From CAZWSX01 sp964636985 (GTDB taxonomy: Bacteria > Planctomycetota > Planctomycetia > Pirellulales > Pirellulaceae), in assembly GCA_964636985.1 (NCBI GenBank), contig CAZWSX010000002.1, positions 186,001-250,000 of the forward strand: a stretch of DNA of 64,000 nt. Direction: 5' to 3'. Within the stretch, counting starts at the first letter, position 1. Every line of letters begins with the position of its first letter. The notes under the pieces were generated by a model. That model was not told where the DNA came from. It searched no databases and worked only from the letters and a program-made list of their open reading frames with translations. This document shows, piece by piece, positions 33,886 through 42,575 of the stretch. The translations under genes and the position numbers were made by a program.

Positions 33886-34815
33886 TTACGTGTCTAGGTG
33901 TGAGCTCAATCGTCGATATAACTCCACCGACGCCTCGATCTCCGACTTTCGGATCGAGACGCTCTCGACGTTGATGCCGATTGGCAGACGCTTTTCGCGG
34001 GCATAGTCCTGCACGTCGATGAACACCTTCTCGCACAGGTCGACGGAACGCTCCAGCGTGTCGGCCGAATGGCGGAGTTCGTTCTCGAGCCAGCGCGGGA
34101 ACGAGATGCCTAGCCACTTCATGAACTCGAGCGTGCGCACAGAGCCACACGGTGAGAACGTGAGAACTACGGGGACTGGCGAGCGGCCGGATGTTTGCAA
34201 CGACAATGCGTAGTCGGATAGCAAAGACTTTGTGGAGCCGGCATCGTATATGGACTGCGTGATGAAGAAGCGACCGCCGTGATCCTGCTTGGCGATCATC
34301 CGATGGTGTTCATCCTCTTTCGCAACGTGCCGCTCGGCTATGGCGATGGCCCCAAGGACCAGGTTGGAAGCAGCTCGCGCCAGTGCATACGCCTCGGCCA
34401 ACGGCAAAGCAGGTTGTTGTGATCGGCCGCGAGGGGCGCCGACGAAGACGCTGATGTGCCGCCCGGCCCTTGATCGCACGTCGTCAACCCAACTGGAAAA
34501 CGCTTCGCGCGGGTGCGAGCCCACGCATCGGTAGACGATCTTCGGGATCGCGAGTTCGGAGAGAGCGTCGCGTGCATAGGCCTCGGGGTCGACGGTGGGC
34601 AGAAACGGGAAAGGGCGTTCCTGGCCATCCCGTCCCGGCTCATCTTGAATGTCGTAGACTACCAGGCCGTCAGGCGCGAGAAGACGCAGTCGGTCTATCT
34701 GTTCGGCTGCGATTTCACGCAACCGCTCTGAGGTTGAGGCTAGCTTCGGCGGTGCGATTCCGTAGAGACGAATCCCGGTACTCGCGTCTTCTAGTTTTTC
34801 AAACAACGAACTCAA
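33886..34815 (-). CDS. Methylenetetrahydrofolate reductase-like protein
   Basis: A 309-residue protein with TIM-barrel features of the MTHFR family: GLVVYDIQDEPGRDG early, VGAPRGRSQQPALPLAEAYALA in the middle, and the flavin/folate-region motif GGRFFITQSIYDAGS. It may reduce 5,10-methylene-THF or serve a related C1 reaction; divergence from MetF leaves the substrate open. The TTG at 34815 is chosen because GGAGG lies 8-9 nt upstream (34825-34829); the open frame runs to 34878 with a basic leader that does not fit. Confidence 0.72.
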   Translation of the reverse strand: MSSLFEKLEDASTGIRLYGIAPPKLASTSERLREIAAEQIDRLRLLAPDGLVVYDIQDEPGRDGQERPFPFLPTVDPEAYARDALSELAIPKIVYRCVGSHPREAFSSWVDDVRSRAGRHISVFVGAPRGRSQQPALPLAEAYALARAASNLVLGAIAIAERHVAKEDEHHRMIAKQDHGGRFFITQSIYDAGSTKSLLSDYALSLQTSGRSPVPVVLTFSPCGSVRTLEFMKWLGISFPRWLENELRHSADTLERSVDLCEKVFIDVQDYAREKRLPIGINVESVSIRKSEIEASVELYRRLSSHLDT

Positions 34816-34942
34816 GGGCAGGAACCTCCGTCGCCGCCTCACGCCGAAGAGCTGAGCGGCCGGTGAGAATGGCCTCAACGTGTTACCCGATAGGATTTAA
34901 CTTATCTTGGTCGGGCTTGCACGCCCGCCGCAAGGACACTGG

Positions 34943-34971
34943 GCATGGTGCGCCAACTTGGCGCATCGTGC
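34943..34971. repeat. GGTGCGCC-type hairpin
   Basis: GCATGGTGCGCC pairs with GGCGCATCGTGC (34960-34971) around a 5-nt loop, allowing wobble pairs. It matches the hairpins at 15091 and 16071 in arm sequence. It lies just downstream of the DUF885 gene (minus strand). Confidence 0.5.
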
Positions 34972-34995
34972 TTTTCTGGCCAACAATACAGCCCG

Positions 34996-36774
34996 TTACT
35001 GGGCATCATAGAACCGCCATTTGCACGGCATGTCGCGCGCGAACGGCTGATCGATCATCAGGGTTCGCAGCAGTTCGACTGGAATCCGGCCCTCTTTCAA
35101 GATCGTGTCGTGAAACTGGCGTTCGGTCATCTTGCCCGACACAACCAACTCTTTGTGCATCGCGCGGAATTGCAGCCCGCCCAGCATGTAACCCGCCTGA
35201 TAGAGCGGCGGGTAGCTGCCGCTGAGCGAGCGCCGTACTTCGGCCGCCGCGTTGTCGGGCTCGTGCCCCACGCGATCGATCAAGAACTGGATGCACTCGG
35301 CCGGCGACATCAAGCCTAGATGGAATCGCAGCGAGAACGTGATCCGCGCACAGCGATGCATTCGCCAGAAGAGCATCCCCACGCGGTCCTCGGCCGATCG
35401 TGGAAAACCCATTTCGTACAGCCGCATCTCCCAATAGAGCGCCCACCCTTCAGTCCAGAAGGGCGTATCGAATAACTCGCGATGCGGCCGGTATCGCTGC
35501 GTCATGTACTGCTGCATGTGGTGGCCGGGTATCAATTCGTGCTGCACCGTCGCCCGGGCAAAGTGCCGATTGTTCCCTCGCATGCTCATCCGCTTTTGTT
35601 CGTGCGTCATCGTCCGTGTCGGGTACGAAACGATAATCTCCTCGCCACCGAGAAAAAACGGATTCACCAACTGTCGTTCAGGGGACATCATCTCCATCCG
35701 CCACGATTCCTTGGCCAGCGGCGGAATCGTCATCAGATCGCGCTGTTCGAGATAAATAATCGCTTCGTTCGCCAGGTCACGAATCAGCGTCGGCTGTCCG
35801 CCAGGCGGTTCGTGCCGATTCTTCACCAGTTCCACGGCCTTAAGCCAATCGTCGCCAAAACCCAACTCGCGCGAAGCGGCCTTCATCTCCGCCTCACACC
35901 ACGCGTACTCCTTATCGCCAATTGCGATGAGTTCCTCCGGCGTGTACGGAATGCGCTCGTCGGCCAAATCGACCAGCAGCGCCTCTCGCCCAATCGGGTC
36001 GCCCGCGATTGAAGCCTCGCCTTCGGCCGGCAAGCCTGCCAATTCTTCCTTCAACTTCTTGGCGTACGTGTTCAGCCCTTCGACCAGCGCCGCGTGCGGC
36101 TTCTCGTTCCACCACGTGAAGACGGGGTCGTACTCGTGATAAAAGCCGAACCAGCGATCTAGCGCCGTTTTCAACTGGCCCACGTGCTTGGCAGCTCGTG
36201 CGGCGACGTGCTTGGGGACTTTTTCGCCCGACGACGATTTGATCTTGGCATCCGCATCCGCGATGGATTTGGCAACCTGCTTTTCGATCTCCGTGAGTTG
36301 TTCAGCAGCGACCTTCGGATCGAGAAACTCCATCTTCTGCCGCGCTTCGCTCAGTGCCGCGATTTCATCGGCGAACGGGACCAACGGCGCAATCTCTTTC
36401 GCCTTCTCCGCTTCGAAGTCGAGGCGACGAATTTCTGTCGCCAGATGCTCGTGTAAGAGCAGCCAATCGAGCTGTCCTTCGCGCGAGAGCTTGTCGAAAG
36501 GCAAGCCATCCAACGTCGCTTGCCACGACTGGAACAGCTCTTTTCGTCTGGCTCGCCGCGTCGCCGATAGGGGCACATCGTAAAAGCGAAAGAGCGCCGC
36601 TTCGTCGGCGACAAACTGCTCGACGAACGGCCGCAAATCGCTTTGCTGTTCCAGCAACTCCTCTGCAGCAGCGGCATGTAAAGCGGGTTCGACTTTCGAA
36701 GGCTCAACCGACATGGATACGTTCACTCCCATCAATGTCCAACAAAAGATTGCGAACAAGTGCAGACGACGCAT
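34996..36774 (-). CDS. Secreted DUF885 family metallopeptidase-like protein
   Basis: A 592-residue protein with a signal peptide (LFAIFCWTLMGVNVSMS). The DUF885 domain contains the zinc-binding HELIPGHH (residues 412-419) and a downstream Glu in EGWALYWE (Glu442), an arrangement like HExxH-type gluzincins with an altered spacing. Family members are predicted zinc peptidases, with few characterised. The start ATG has AAGGCC upstream. It is divergent from the macrodomain gene. Confidence 0.87.
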   Translation of the reverse strand: MRRLHLFAIFCWTLMGVNVSMSVEPSKVEPALHAAAAEELLEQQSDLRPFVEQFVADEAALFRFYDVPLSATRRARRKELFQSWQATLDGLPFDKLSREGQLDWLLLHEHLATEIRRLDFEAEKAKEIAPLVPFADEIAALSEARQKMEFLDPKVAAEQLTEIEKQVAKSIADADAKIKSSSGEKVPKHVAARAAKHVGQLKTALDRWFGFYHEYDPVFTWWNEKPHAALVEGLNTYAKKLKEELAGLPAEGEASIAGDPIGREALLVDLADERIPYTPEELIAIGDKEYAWCEAEMKAASRELGFGDDWLKAVELVKNRHEPPGGQPTLIRDLANEAIIYLEQRDLMTIPPLAKESWRMEMMSPERQLVNPFFLGGEEIIVSYPTRTMTHEQKRMSMRGNNRHFARATVQHELIPGHHMQQYMTQRYRPHRELFDTPFWTEGWALYWEMRLYEMGFPRSAEDRVGMLFWRMHRCARITFSLRFHLGLMSPAECIQFLIDRVGHEPDNAAAEVRRSLSGSYPPLYQAGYMLGGLQFRAMHKELVVSGKMTERQFHDTILKEGRIPVELLRTLMIDQPFARDMPCKWRFYDAQ

Positions 36775-36931
36775 TGTGAATGGCCTTGAAGAGAAACTCG
36801 ACCCGCAAAGGCCTCCAGGGAGAAGCCGAGCACCAGTTTACTTGAATCGCCAAAACTTGCCGCCATCCGTCCTCAACTCTACAATCCGCCGAATTGAATG
36901 GATTTAACACAGGACGGACTCGCTCACGCCC

Positions 36932-37462
36932 ATGTCGGTACTCTCGCGAATCGAAGTTGTTGACGGCGATATCACCAAGCTCGATGTCGACGCCATTGTG
37001 AACGCGGCGAATTCATCGCTGCGAGGGGGCGGCGGTGTCGATGGCGCCATCCATCGTGCGGCCGGGCGAGAACTTCTTGCCGAATGCGTCAAGGTCGGCG
37101 GCTGTCCCACAGGCGAAGCACGCATCACGGGTGGATATACGCTCAAAGCGAGGCATGTAATCCACACCGTGGGACCCGTTTGGCGTGGGGGATCGGAGGA
37201 AGAACCGCAACTTCTATCGTCTTGCTACGCCAACTCGCTGCAATTGGCGCTTGACCACGACGTTCGATCGATCGCCTTCCCTTGCATCTCCACAGGCATC
37301 TATGGCTTTCCGAAGCATCTCGCCTGTCAAATCGCCTACGGTGCGGTGGTGCATTGGCTGCAAACGCATCCGATACCGGAACGCGTCCTCTTCTGCTGTT
37401 TTGAAGAAGAAGACTTGGATCTCTACGAGCGTCGTTTGAACCAGTTGCGCCAAACTTCTTAA
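36932..37462 (+). CDS. Macrodomain protein (probable ADP-ribose/O-acetyl-ADP-ribose hydrolase)
   Basis: A 176-residue stand-alone macrodomain of MacroD/YmdB type. VVDGDITKLDVDAIVNAANSSLRGGGGVDGAIH holds the adenine-contact Asp, the catalytic-loop Asn and the GGG phosphate loop; HTVGPVW and FPCISTGIYGFP are the other signatures. Such proteins remove ADP-ribose from acidic residues of proteins or deacetylate O-acetyl-ADP-ribose. An ADP-ribosylglycohydrolase gene follows after 31 nt, and a PARP lies 7 kb downstream on the same strand. The pair is therefore a likely ADP-ribose eraser unit. Confidence 0.93.
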   Translation: MSVLSRIEVVDGDITKLDVDAIVNAANSSLRGGGGVDGAIHRAAGRELLAECVKVGGCPTGEARITGGYTLKARHVIHTVGPVWRGGSEEEPQLLSSCYANSLQLALDHDVRSIAFPCISTGIYGFPKHLACQIAYGAVVHWLQTHPIPERVLFCCFEEEDLDLYERRLNQLRQTS

Positions 37463-37493
37463 CAGCGGCTTCTTAACAGGCGATCGGGCACGG

Positions 37494-38687
37494 ATGGACA
37501 GCACCAACATATTGAGTGAGCTGATTGCCAAACAGCAAATACAACTTCGGCCTGGCAGCATCTTTTCAAAGGTCCCTCCACCGATCTCGCGCGATGAGCT
37601 GCGCCGCGACCAACGGATCGAGGGGATCATCGTTGGGCTCGCCGTCGGCGATGCCTTGGGTCATTCGACCGAATGGCGATACGACGCGCAGCAACGCAAT
37701 GCCGAATTCGGAACCATCGTCGATCACGTTGGCACATTGCTCGCGCCGGGCGGACGGATCTCCGACGACACGCAGTTTTCGCTGTGGACGCTCGAGCGGT
37801 TACTCGCCACGGGCACACTCGATTTGCCTGACTTGGTGTCGACGTTTGTGGCACGGCGGCACCAGATCGTCGGCGCGGGCCGCAATACGACCGGCGCCCT
37901 TACTCGGCACCAAGAGCGATTGGCTACAGGCAGTCCCGCTTTTCATCAATGCGCCGGCGACCCCACGATCGAAGGCCGCGGCAACGGCGCCCTAATGCGT
38001 TTTACTCCGCTGGTGTTGCCCCACTTGGCAAGCCCCTCCCCCAAGTTGTGGAGCGATGTGGCGCTAGCTTCCTTCATCACGCACGGACACACGGCGGCGC
38101 TCTCGTCGGTCGTCACGTTTGCCCATCTCGTGTGGGAAATCTTGCGCCGTCCGACCGGTTCGGCCCCGGAACCCGAGTGGTGGCTCGATGAGTACGTCGC
38201 TGTCGCCGAAGACTTGGAAACGATGCCACTTCCAAATCCTCTTGGCAAGGACCCGGTGCCGGCGATGTTTCGCGATTATCGCGGAACGCTGTGCGAGTTC
38301 ATCGACACGAAGGTACGAAGAGCCTGGAAGAACGGCATGTCGTTTCGAGACGCCTGCTCGCTAAAAGGCTTCGGATCAGGGGCCGACGTCGCACAGAGCG
38401 CGCCGGCCGTCTTATACGCGCTGATGAGTCACGCCGACAGCTTCCAATCGGCCGTGATCGCCGCCGTGAACGACACCAAAGACAACGACACCATCGCCAG
38501 CATCGTCGGCGGAATTCTAGGCGCGCTCCACGGCCGCCGGGCAATCCGCGCCAGATGGTTCAGCGGTATTCGCTCCCGCAATTTGGCCGTTGGGGGAAAT
38601 CTGAACGGCGACGATCGCACAATCATCGAGCAACTGGCGAGCGAAGCCGCCCAACGCTTCGGCTCCCCTGGTTCCTCTGAAGCCTGA
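37494..38687 (+). CDS. ADP-ribosylglycohydrolase (ARH/DraG family)
   Basis: A 397-residue all-helical enzyme. GLAVGDALGHSTEW (Gly52-Asp53) and RISDDTQFSLWTLERLL (Asp91-Asp92-Thr93) form the first half of the di-magnesium site; NDTKDNDTIASIVGG (Asp330-Asp332-Thr333) is the second. GRGNGALMR is the ADP-ribose-binding loop. ARH enzymes hydrolyse ADP-ribose from Arg or Ser on target proteins. It follows the macrodomain gene by 31 nt (likely operon) and precedes the ARM-like retron gene by 132 nt, with a 10-bp hairpin between. Confidence 0.93.
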   Translation: MDSTNILSELIAKQQIQLRPGSIFSKVPPPISRDELRRDQRIEGIIVGLAVGDALGHSTEWRYDAQQRNAEFGTIVDHVGTLLAPGGRISDDTQFSLWTLERLLATGTLDLPDLVSTFVARRHQIVGAGRNTTGALTRHQERLATGSPAFHQCAGDPTIEGRGNGALMRFTPLVLPHLASPSPKLWSDVALASFITHGHTAALSSVVTFAHLVWEILRRPTGSAPEPEWWLDEYVAVAEDLETMPLPNPLGKDPVPAMFRDYRGTLCEFIDTKVRRAWKNGMSFRDACSLKGFGSGADVAQSAPAVLYALMSHADSFQSAVIAAVNDTKDNDTIASIVGGILGALHGRRAIRARWFSGIRSRNLAVGGNLNGDDRTIIEQLASEAAQRFGSPGSSEA

Positions 38688-38741
38688 AGCCTATCGCCTG
38701 GCTTTTGCTTGACATGCCATTGGAATGCCGTACAGTACCTC

Positions 38742-38765
38742 CCACTGACCATTCTTGGTCAGTGG
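38742..38765. repeat. 10-bp hairpin between ARH and ARM-like genes
   Basis: CCACTGACCA-TTCT-TGGTCAGTGG is a perfect hairpin in the 132-nt gap. No T-run follows, so it is not a classical terminator. It could attenuate read-through from the macrodomain-ARH pair, or be a REP-type unit. Confidence 0.55.
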
Positions 38766-38819
38766 TATCGTATGGTCACGACTGCGGGCAAATCGCTGGG
38801 GCGAGGCGCGGGGTAAAAA

Positions 38820-40610
38820 GTGGCAAAGCGAGACGGACCACAAAGCGGCTCCTGGCTGGTGGCTGAGGAGTTGTACGAACGGGGCGACCCCGCCTTTGTC
38901 GGCGAATTGCGTCGCATTCACGATCCCGACCGTCTCGGTTCTTTTGCGGCCAAGTGGTATGCCGACAAGCGTCCGGCCGCTCGGCAACTTCTACTCAAGT
39001 ACGTCGAGTTGCCCTACAACGTCTTCCGTCATGAAGCTTTGGTTAAGCGGCTCTACAAGTTGGCCGAGAAGTGGGACGACGTCGAAGTCCTGGTGAGGTT
39101 CTTCGCCGGTTTCGATCGCTCGATCCGCCGCGTCCGCAAGAAAAAGCACCACCACGATTGGAAGTCGCAGCAATCGTGGACGACGGAGACCATGACGGTT
39201 CCGTCCCAGACGGTGATGCCGCGCGATTCCAAGCTCTTCTACTATCGCAATCCTCGCACCGGGGAACGGATGGCAGCCTCGACCGAAGACAAGCAGGCAA
39301 TGATGTTCCTGTTTTCCCTCCGGACTCGCCGATACTTGCGCCGCCGCGTGTGGCGTTACTTTCGCAAAAACGGCAAGTTGCATCCCGAAAAGTATGTGAC
39401 CGCAGTTGTCCAAGCACTACTGCAATATACGGATGACGATACGCCCGACGGTTTGGCCCTGATCGATAATTGGGGACTGTGCCATTTGTTATTCCATCAT
39501 TCGCCTGTACTGATCGCAGCAGCTTCCGGTTGGAAGCTGGCGGACGGAAAAACGTTAGCCGAGCTAACGCCTGCTCCAGCGTTTGAGGACGCTTGGAAGA
39601 AGTCGCCTGGCCCGCTCATCCAGTTGCTGCTCGAAGCGAAGTGCCGCCCCGTCCGGCAATGGTCCATGCAATTATTGCGGCGCGATCATGCCGGAGCCCT
39701 GGCGTCGCTGCCGCTACGGAATCTACTGCAGCTTCTTTCGCACGAGGATGCGGACTTGGCGATGTTCGCGGTCGAGGCCCTTGCGGCATCGACGGAACTT
39801 TCGAGTCTCAAGGTCGACGAGTGGCTATCCCTTTTAGAAACGGCCAGCCCGCAAACACTCGATCCCTTGTGCGAATTGGTCGCCAGGCACTTGGACCCGC
39901 GTGTTTTGTCGCTCCAGCAAATCGTAGCGCTTGCCTGCAGCCGACCGATGCCCGTGGCGAAGTTGGGCTTTGCGTGGTTGCAAGGGCGATCGATCACCAC
40001 CGTCGACGAGTGCCGGCTGGCCGGCCGAGTCGCCGATGCGGAAGCGGAACTGCTGCGTCCGGAGATGGTCCGCTGGCTTCGCACGGCAGTCGCCGCGTCT
40101 CTTCCGTTTCAGTCTGAGTTTTTGCTCGATTTGCTCGATAGCCGCCATGTCGACGTCCGCCGTGAAGGTTGGGCCTGGTTTATCGCCGAGCCGCAGGCCA
40201 ATCAAGACGTGGTGTTGTGGCAGAAGCTATTGGAATCGCCGTACGACGATGTCCGGCTCGCGATCGTTCCCTTGCTCGAGGAGCGAGCCCGCCCTGCCCT
40301 CACGTTGAGTGATCGCGGCCGCTTGGAACCTGCGACTGTCCGTTTGCTTTGGGCAACAGTGCTGCTCAACACACAGCGCGGAGGAAAAGCGAAGCCCCGC
40401 GTCGTTGCACAAATTGCTGATCGATTAGTCCGTCGCCCCGATGAGGCGACCATACTTCTACCGCTCTTGGGTGCCGCGCTGCGATCGATCCGTGGCCCGG
40501 AGTTCCGCGCCGGGCTTGCGGCCGTGGTGCAACTTGTCGAACAACAGGCGGAACTGGAGCCCCTTGTGAAGGCGCAGTTTCCGGAATTGAGATTGGGTGT
40601 ATTGTCATAA
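38820..40610 (+). CDS. ARM/HEAT-like alpha-solenoid protein, candidate retron accessory
   Basis: A 596-residue protein. The N-terminal 120 residues are helical and basic (RRVRKKKHHHDW). From about residue 230 to the end there are repeated two-helix units with a Leu-rich pattern (LPLRNLLQLLSHEDADLAMFAVEALA; FLLDLLDSRHVDVRREGWAWF; KLLESPYDDVRLAIVPLLE), typical of ARM/HEAT solenoids. No enzymatic motif is visible. It starts with GTG behind a purine-rich GAGGCGCGGGG. Together with the WHSWIM and RT genes downstream it matches my memory of the ARM protein of type XIII retrons. The solenoid probably acts as a scaffold. Confidence 0.72.
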   Translation: MAKRDGPQSGSWLVAEELYERGDPAFVGELRRIHDPDRLGSFAAKWYADKRPAARQLLLKYVELPYNVFRHEALVKRLYKLAEKWDDVEVLVRFFAGFDRSIRRVRKKKHHHDWKSQQSWTTETMTVPSQTVMPRDSKLFYYRNPRTGERMAASTEDKQAMMFLFSLRTRRYLRRRVWRYFRKNGKLHPEKYVTAVVQALLQYTDDDTPDGLALIDNWGLCHLLFHHSPVLIAAASGWKLADGKTLAELTPAPAFEDAWKKSPGPLIQLLLEAKCRPVRQWSMQLLRRDHAGALASLPLRNLLQLLSHEDADLAMFAVEALAASTELSSLKVDEWLSLLETASPQTLDPLCELVARHLDPRVLSLQQIVALACSRPMPVAKLGFAWLQGRSITTVDECRLAGRVADAEAELLRPEMVRWLRTAVAASLPFQSEFLLDLLDSRHVDVRREGWAWFIAEPQANQDVVLWQKLLESPYDDVRLAIVPLLEERARPALTLSDRGRLEPATVRLLWATVLLNTQRGGKAKPRVVAQIADRLVRRPDEATILLPLLGAALRSIRGPEFRAGLAAVVQLVEQQAELEPLVKAQFPELRLGVLS

Positions 40611-40636
40611 CCCGCTTGCATTGTCAACGAATAGTT

Positions 40637-40851
40637 GGAGGGTGCCGAACGCTTACCGAGACCATCTTGCTGCGGTGTTCCGCCGCGGTTGAATTTGGCC
40701 TGCTATTGCTTTCCCAAGGACGTTGTTCTTTTGGCCAAGACGGGTACTCCGGTCTTGGCTGAGGCAACGTGGTTCCCGGACCGGAGTACCCGTCTTGGCC
40801 TCGGTGAACGCCCTTGGTCGTCGCTTGGAAGTCGGTGCGTTCGGCCCCTCC
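40637..40851 (+). ncRNA. Candidate retron msr-msd RNA (nested inverted repeats)
   Basis: The 255-nt gap between the ARM-like and WHSWIM genes is closed by an outer 15-bp stem: 40637-40652 (GGAGGGTGCCGAACGC, one bulged T) with 40837-40851 (GCGTTCGGCCCCTCC), as expected of retron a1/a2 repeats. Inside is a perfect 22-bp stem, 40733-40754 with 40779-40800, around a 24-nt loop, as expected of an msd hairpin. A small GCGG-TGTT-CCGC stem lies in the 5' part (msr-like). The arms of the inner stem also fold on themselves, as in REP doublets, so a REP element is the main alternative. Expression and reverse transcription cannot be seen from sequence. Confidence 0.45.
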
Positions 40852-40865
40852 GCTTTTAAACAACT

Positions 40866-42557
40866 ATGAAACTCCAAACGGCCTACCACCGCCGCAGCGA
40901 CATCGTCGAAGGAGCGTTCGGGCTGGCCATCGCGCTGGAACCCAACCTCCGCCGCGATCGCGTGGGGTTCAGCGGCGCACTCAAGAACCCGCTCCGTTTT
41001 CGTGAAGCGATCAGCGCGCTGCACGACGTGGTGATCAGCGACTTGCGCTACCAGCCGCGCGACCGAAGTGCCTACGAAGCCTATCTCGAGGACCAGAAGA
41101 ATCGCGAACAAGCCATTCACAGCGCGGCTTACCAGGCCCGCAAGAAGGAACTGGAGACCGCGGCTCCGAAACCGATTCGCCCTGGCCTGGAAACCGAATT
41201 CGAACAGCATCGTAAACACTACTGGAATGCCCGGCAGCAATATTCCAACTATCTGGCCCGGCACGATCCAGAAGTGTGGCGGATGCTGATGCCGTGTGAC
41301 CCAGTGATCACCGTCGCGCCCGACGTTTTGTTCTTCGAATGCTTCAGCGCCGACGAAAGCAGCTACGGCTGCTTGACCGTCTCCCGCGACGCTTTCGCCT
41401 CCGAAAGAGACGTCCATCTTGGCACGACCAACGTCGACTACTCGTGGTCGCTGTATGAGCATTTTCAAAGGCTGCGCAGTTACCGCGAGACTCGCTTCGA
41501 GATCGATCCGCAAGGGTTCGAGGTGCAAACGGGCACGACGGCCGGCTATCGCGAAGAAAAGATCGACTTGCCCAACAGTTGGCTCCGCGGCTTCATGCAA
41601 TTGCAATCGGCCATGAGTCTGCCGATGCGGCGCGTGCCGATCAGCCGCGAAGGACTGTACAACGTCCTGGCATGGCTCAAGCGTCATAAGGCGGCACGAA
41701 GCCCCCGCGCCGTCCGTTTCGAACTGCAACCCGGCAAACCCGTAGAACTTGTTCTCGAACCGTGGGATCGCCGCATCACGCTGCATTCGACTCCCTATCC
41801 GGGCCAACGCCAGGAAACGATTCGCGTCTGGGGCCGCGATCGACTGCGAGTCCTGGCGAGGCTGCTCCCGCTCATCGAGGAAGTCGATGTCTATCTGTTG
41901 GGCACCGGCTTGCCGAGCTTCTGGGGCGTGAAGATGGGCGACATGCGCCTCATCCTCGGCCTGTCAGGCTGGACCACCAACGACTGGACCGGAGCCAGCG
42001 CGCTCGATCAAATCGCTCCGCCGGCGGAAGTCAATGAAACGACGCTCGTCCAGATTGCCGCGGCGTTTCGCCAGAGCCCGATGCTGCCGTTCGAAAGCGT
42101 CGTTGCATCGTCGCAGCTTCCGCGTCCAACGGTGGCCGCCGGTCTGAATCGGCTGGCACTGCTCGGCCAGGTAATTCACGATCTGCCGGCCAACCAATAC
42201 CGCTGGCGGCAGGTGATGCCCACGCCTCTCACGTCGGAGCAAGTCGGACCTGAAAACGTAGAAACCACCGAAGCGAAACACTTCCTTGAGCGTGGGCAAG
42301 TAACGGTCACGCGCGACGAACTCACGGCTACCGGATTGCGATTGCTCCAGGGCCGGCTGCCGGACCGATCGGTCGAGTTACTGGTCGACGGCGATGGCCG
42401 CATGATGCGCGGCAAGTGCAACTGCTCGCATTTCTCCAAGGGCGGACTGCGCAAAGGACCTTGCCGCCATTTGCAGGCGTTGCGAAATAAAGCCGTGCAA
42501 ACCGACCGGCCGTCGAATCTTGATCATTGGTTTAAGAACTTTTGGAATTCTCCTTAG
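40866..42557 (+). CDS. Winged-helix and SWIM zinc-finger protein (WHSWIM)
   Basis: A 563-residue protein. The C-terminus carries a SWIM zinc site CxCx12CxH (Cys518, Cys520, Cys533, His535 in GKCNCSHFSKGGLRKGPCRH). Before it (about residues 385-455) is a winged-helix-like segment (LVQIAAAFRQSPMLPF...LPRPTVAAGLNRLALLGQVIHD). The N-terminal 250 residues are mixed, with a long charged helix (YLEDQKNREQAIHSAAYQAR). SWIM fingers bind nucleic acid or proteins. It is followed by the RT gene after 18 nt, so translation is probably coupled. No ribosome-binding site precedes the ATG. The domain pair matches the WHSWIM component that I recall for type XIII retrons. Confidence 0.82.
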   Translation: MKLQTAYHRRSDIVEGAFGLAIALEPNLRRDRVGFSGALKNPLRFREAISALHDVVISDLRYQPRDRSAYEAYLEDQKNREQAIHSAAYQARKKELETAAPKPIRPGLETEFEQHRKHYWNARQQYSNYLARHDPEVWRMLMPCDPVITVAPDVLFFECFSADESSYGCLTVSRDAFASERDVHLGTTNVDYSWSLYEHFQRLRSYRETRFEIDPQGFEVQTGTTAGYREEKIDLPNSWLRGFMQLQSAMSLPMRRVPISREGLYNVLAWLKRHKAARSPRAVRFELQPGKPVELVLEPWDRRITLHSTPYPGQRQETIRVWGRDRLRVLARLLPLIEEVDVYLLGTGLPSFWGVKMGDMRLILGLSGWTTNDWTGASALDQIAPPAEVNETTLVQIAAAFRQSPMLPFESVVASSQLPRPTVAAGLNRLALLGQVIHDLPANQYRWRQVMPTPLTSEQVGPENVETTEAKHFLERGQVTVTRDELTATGLRLLQGRLPDRSVELLVDGDGRMMRGKCNCSHFSKGGLRKGPCRHLQALRNKAVQTDRPSNLDHWFKNFWNSP

Positions 42558-42575
42558 CCTCAATCGTGCCGTTTT

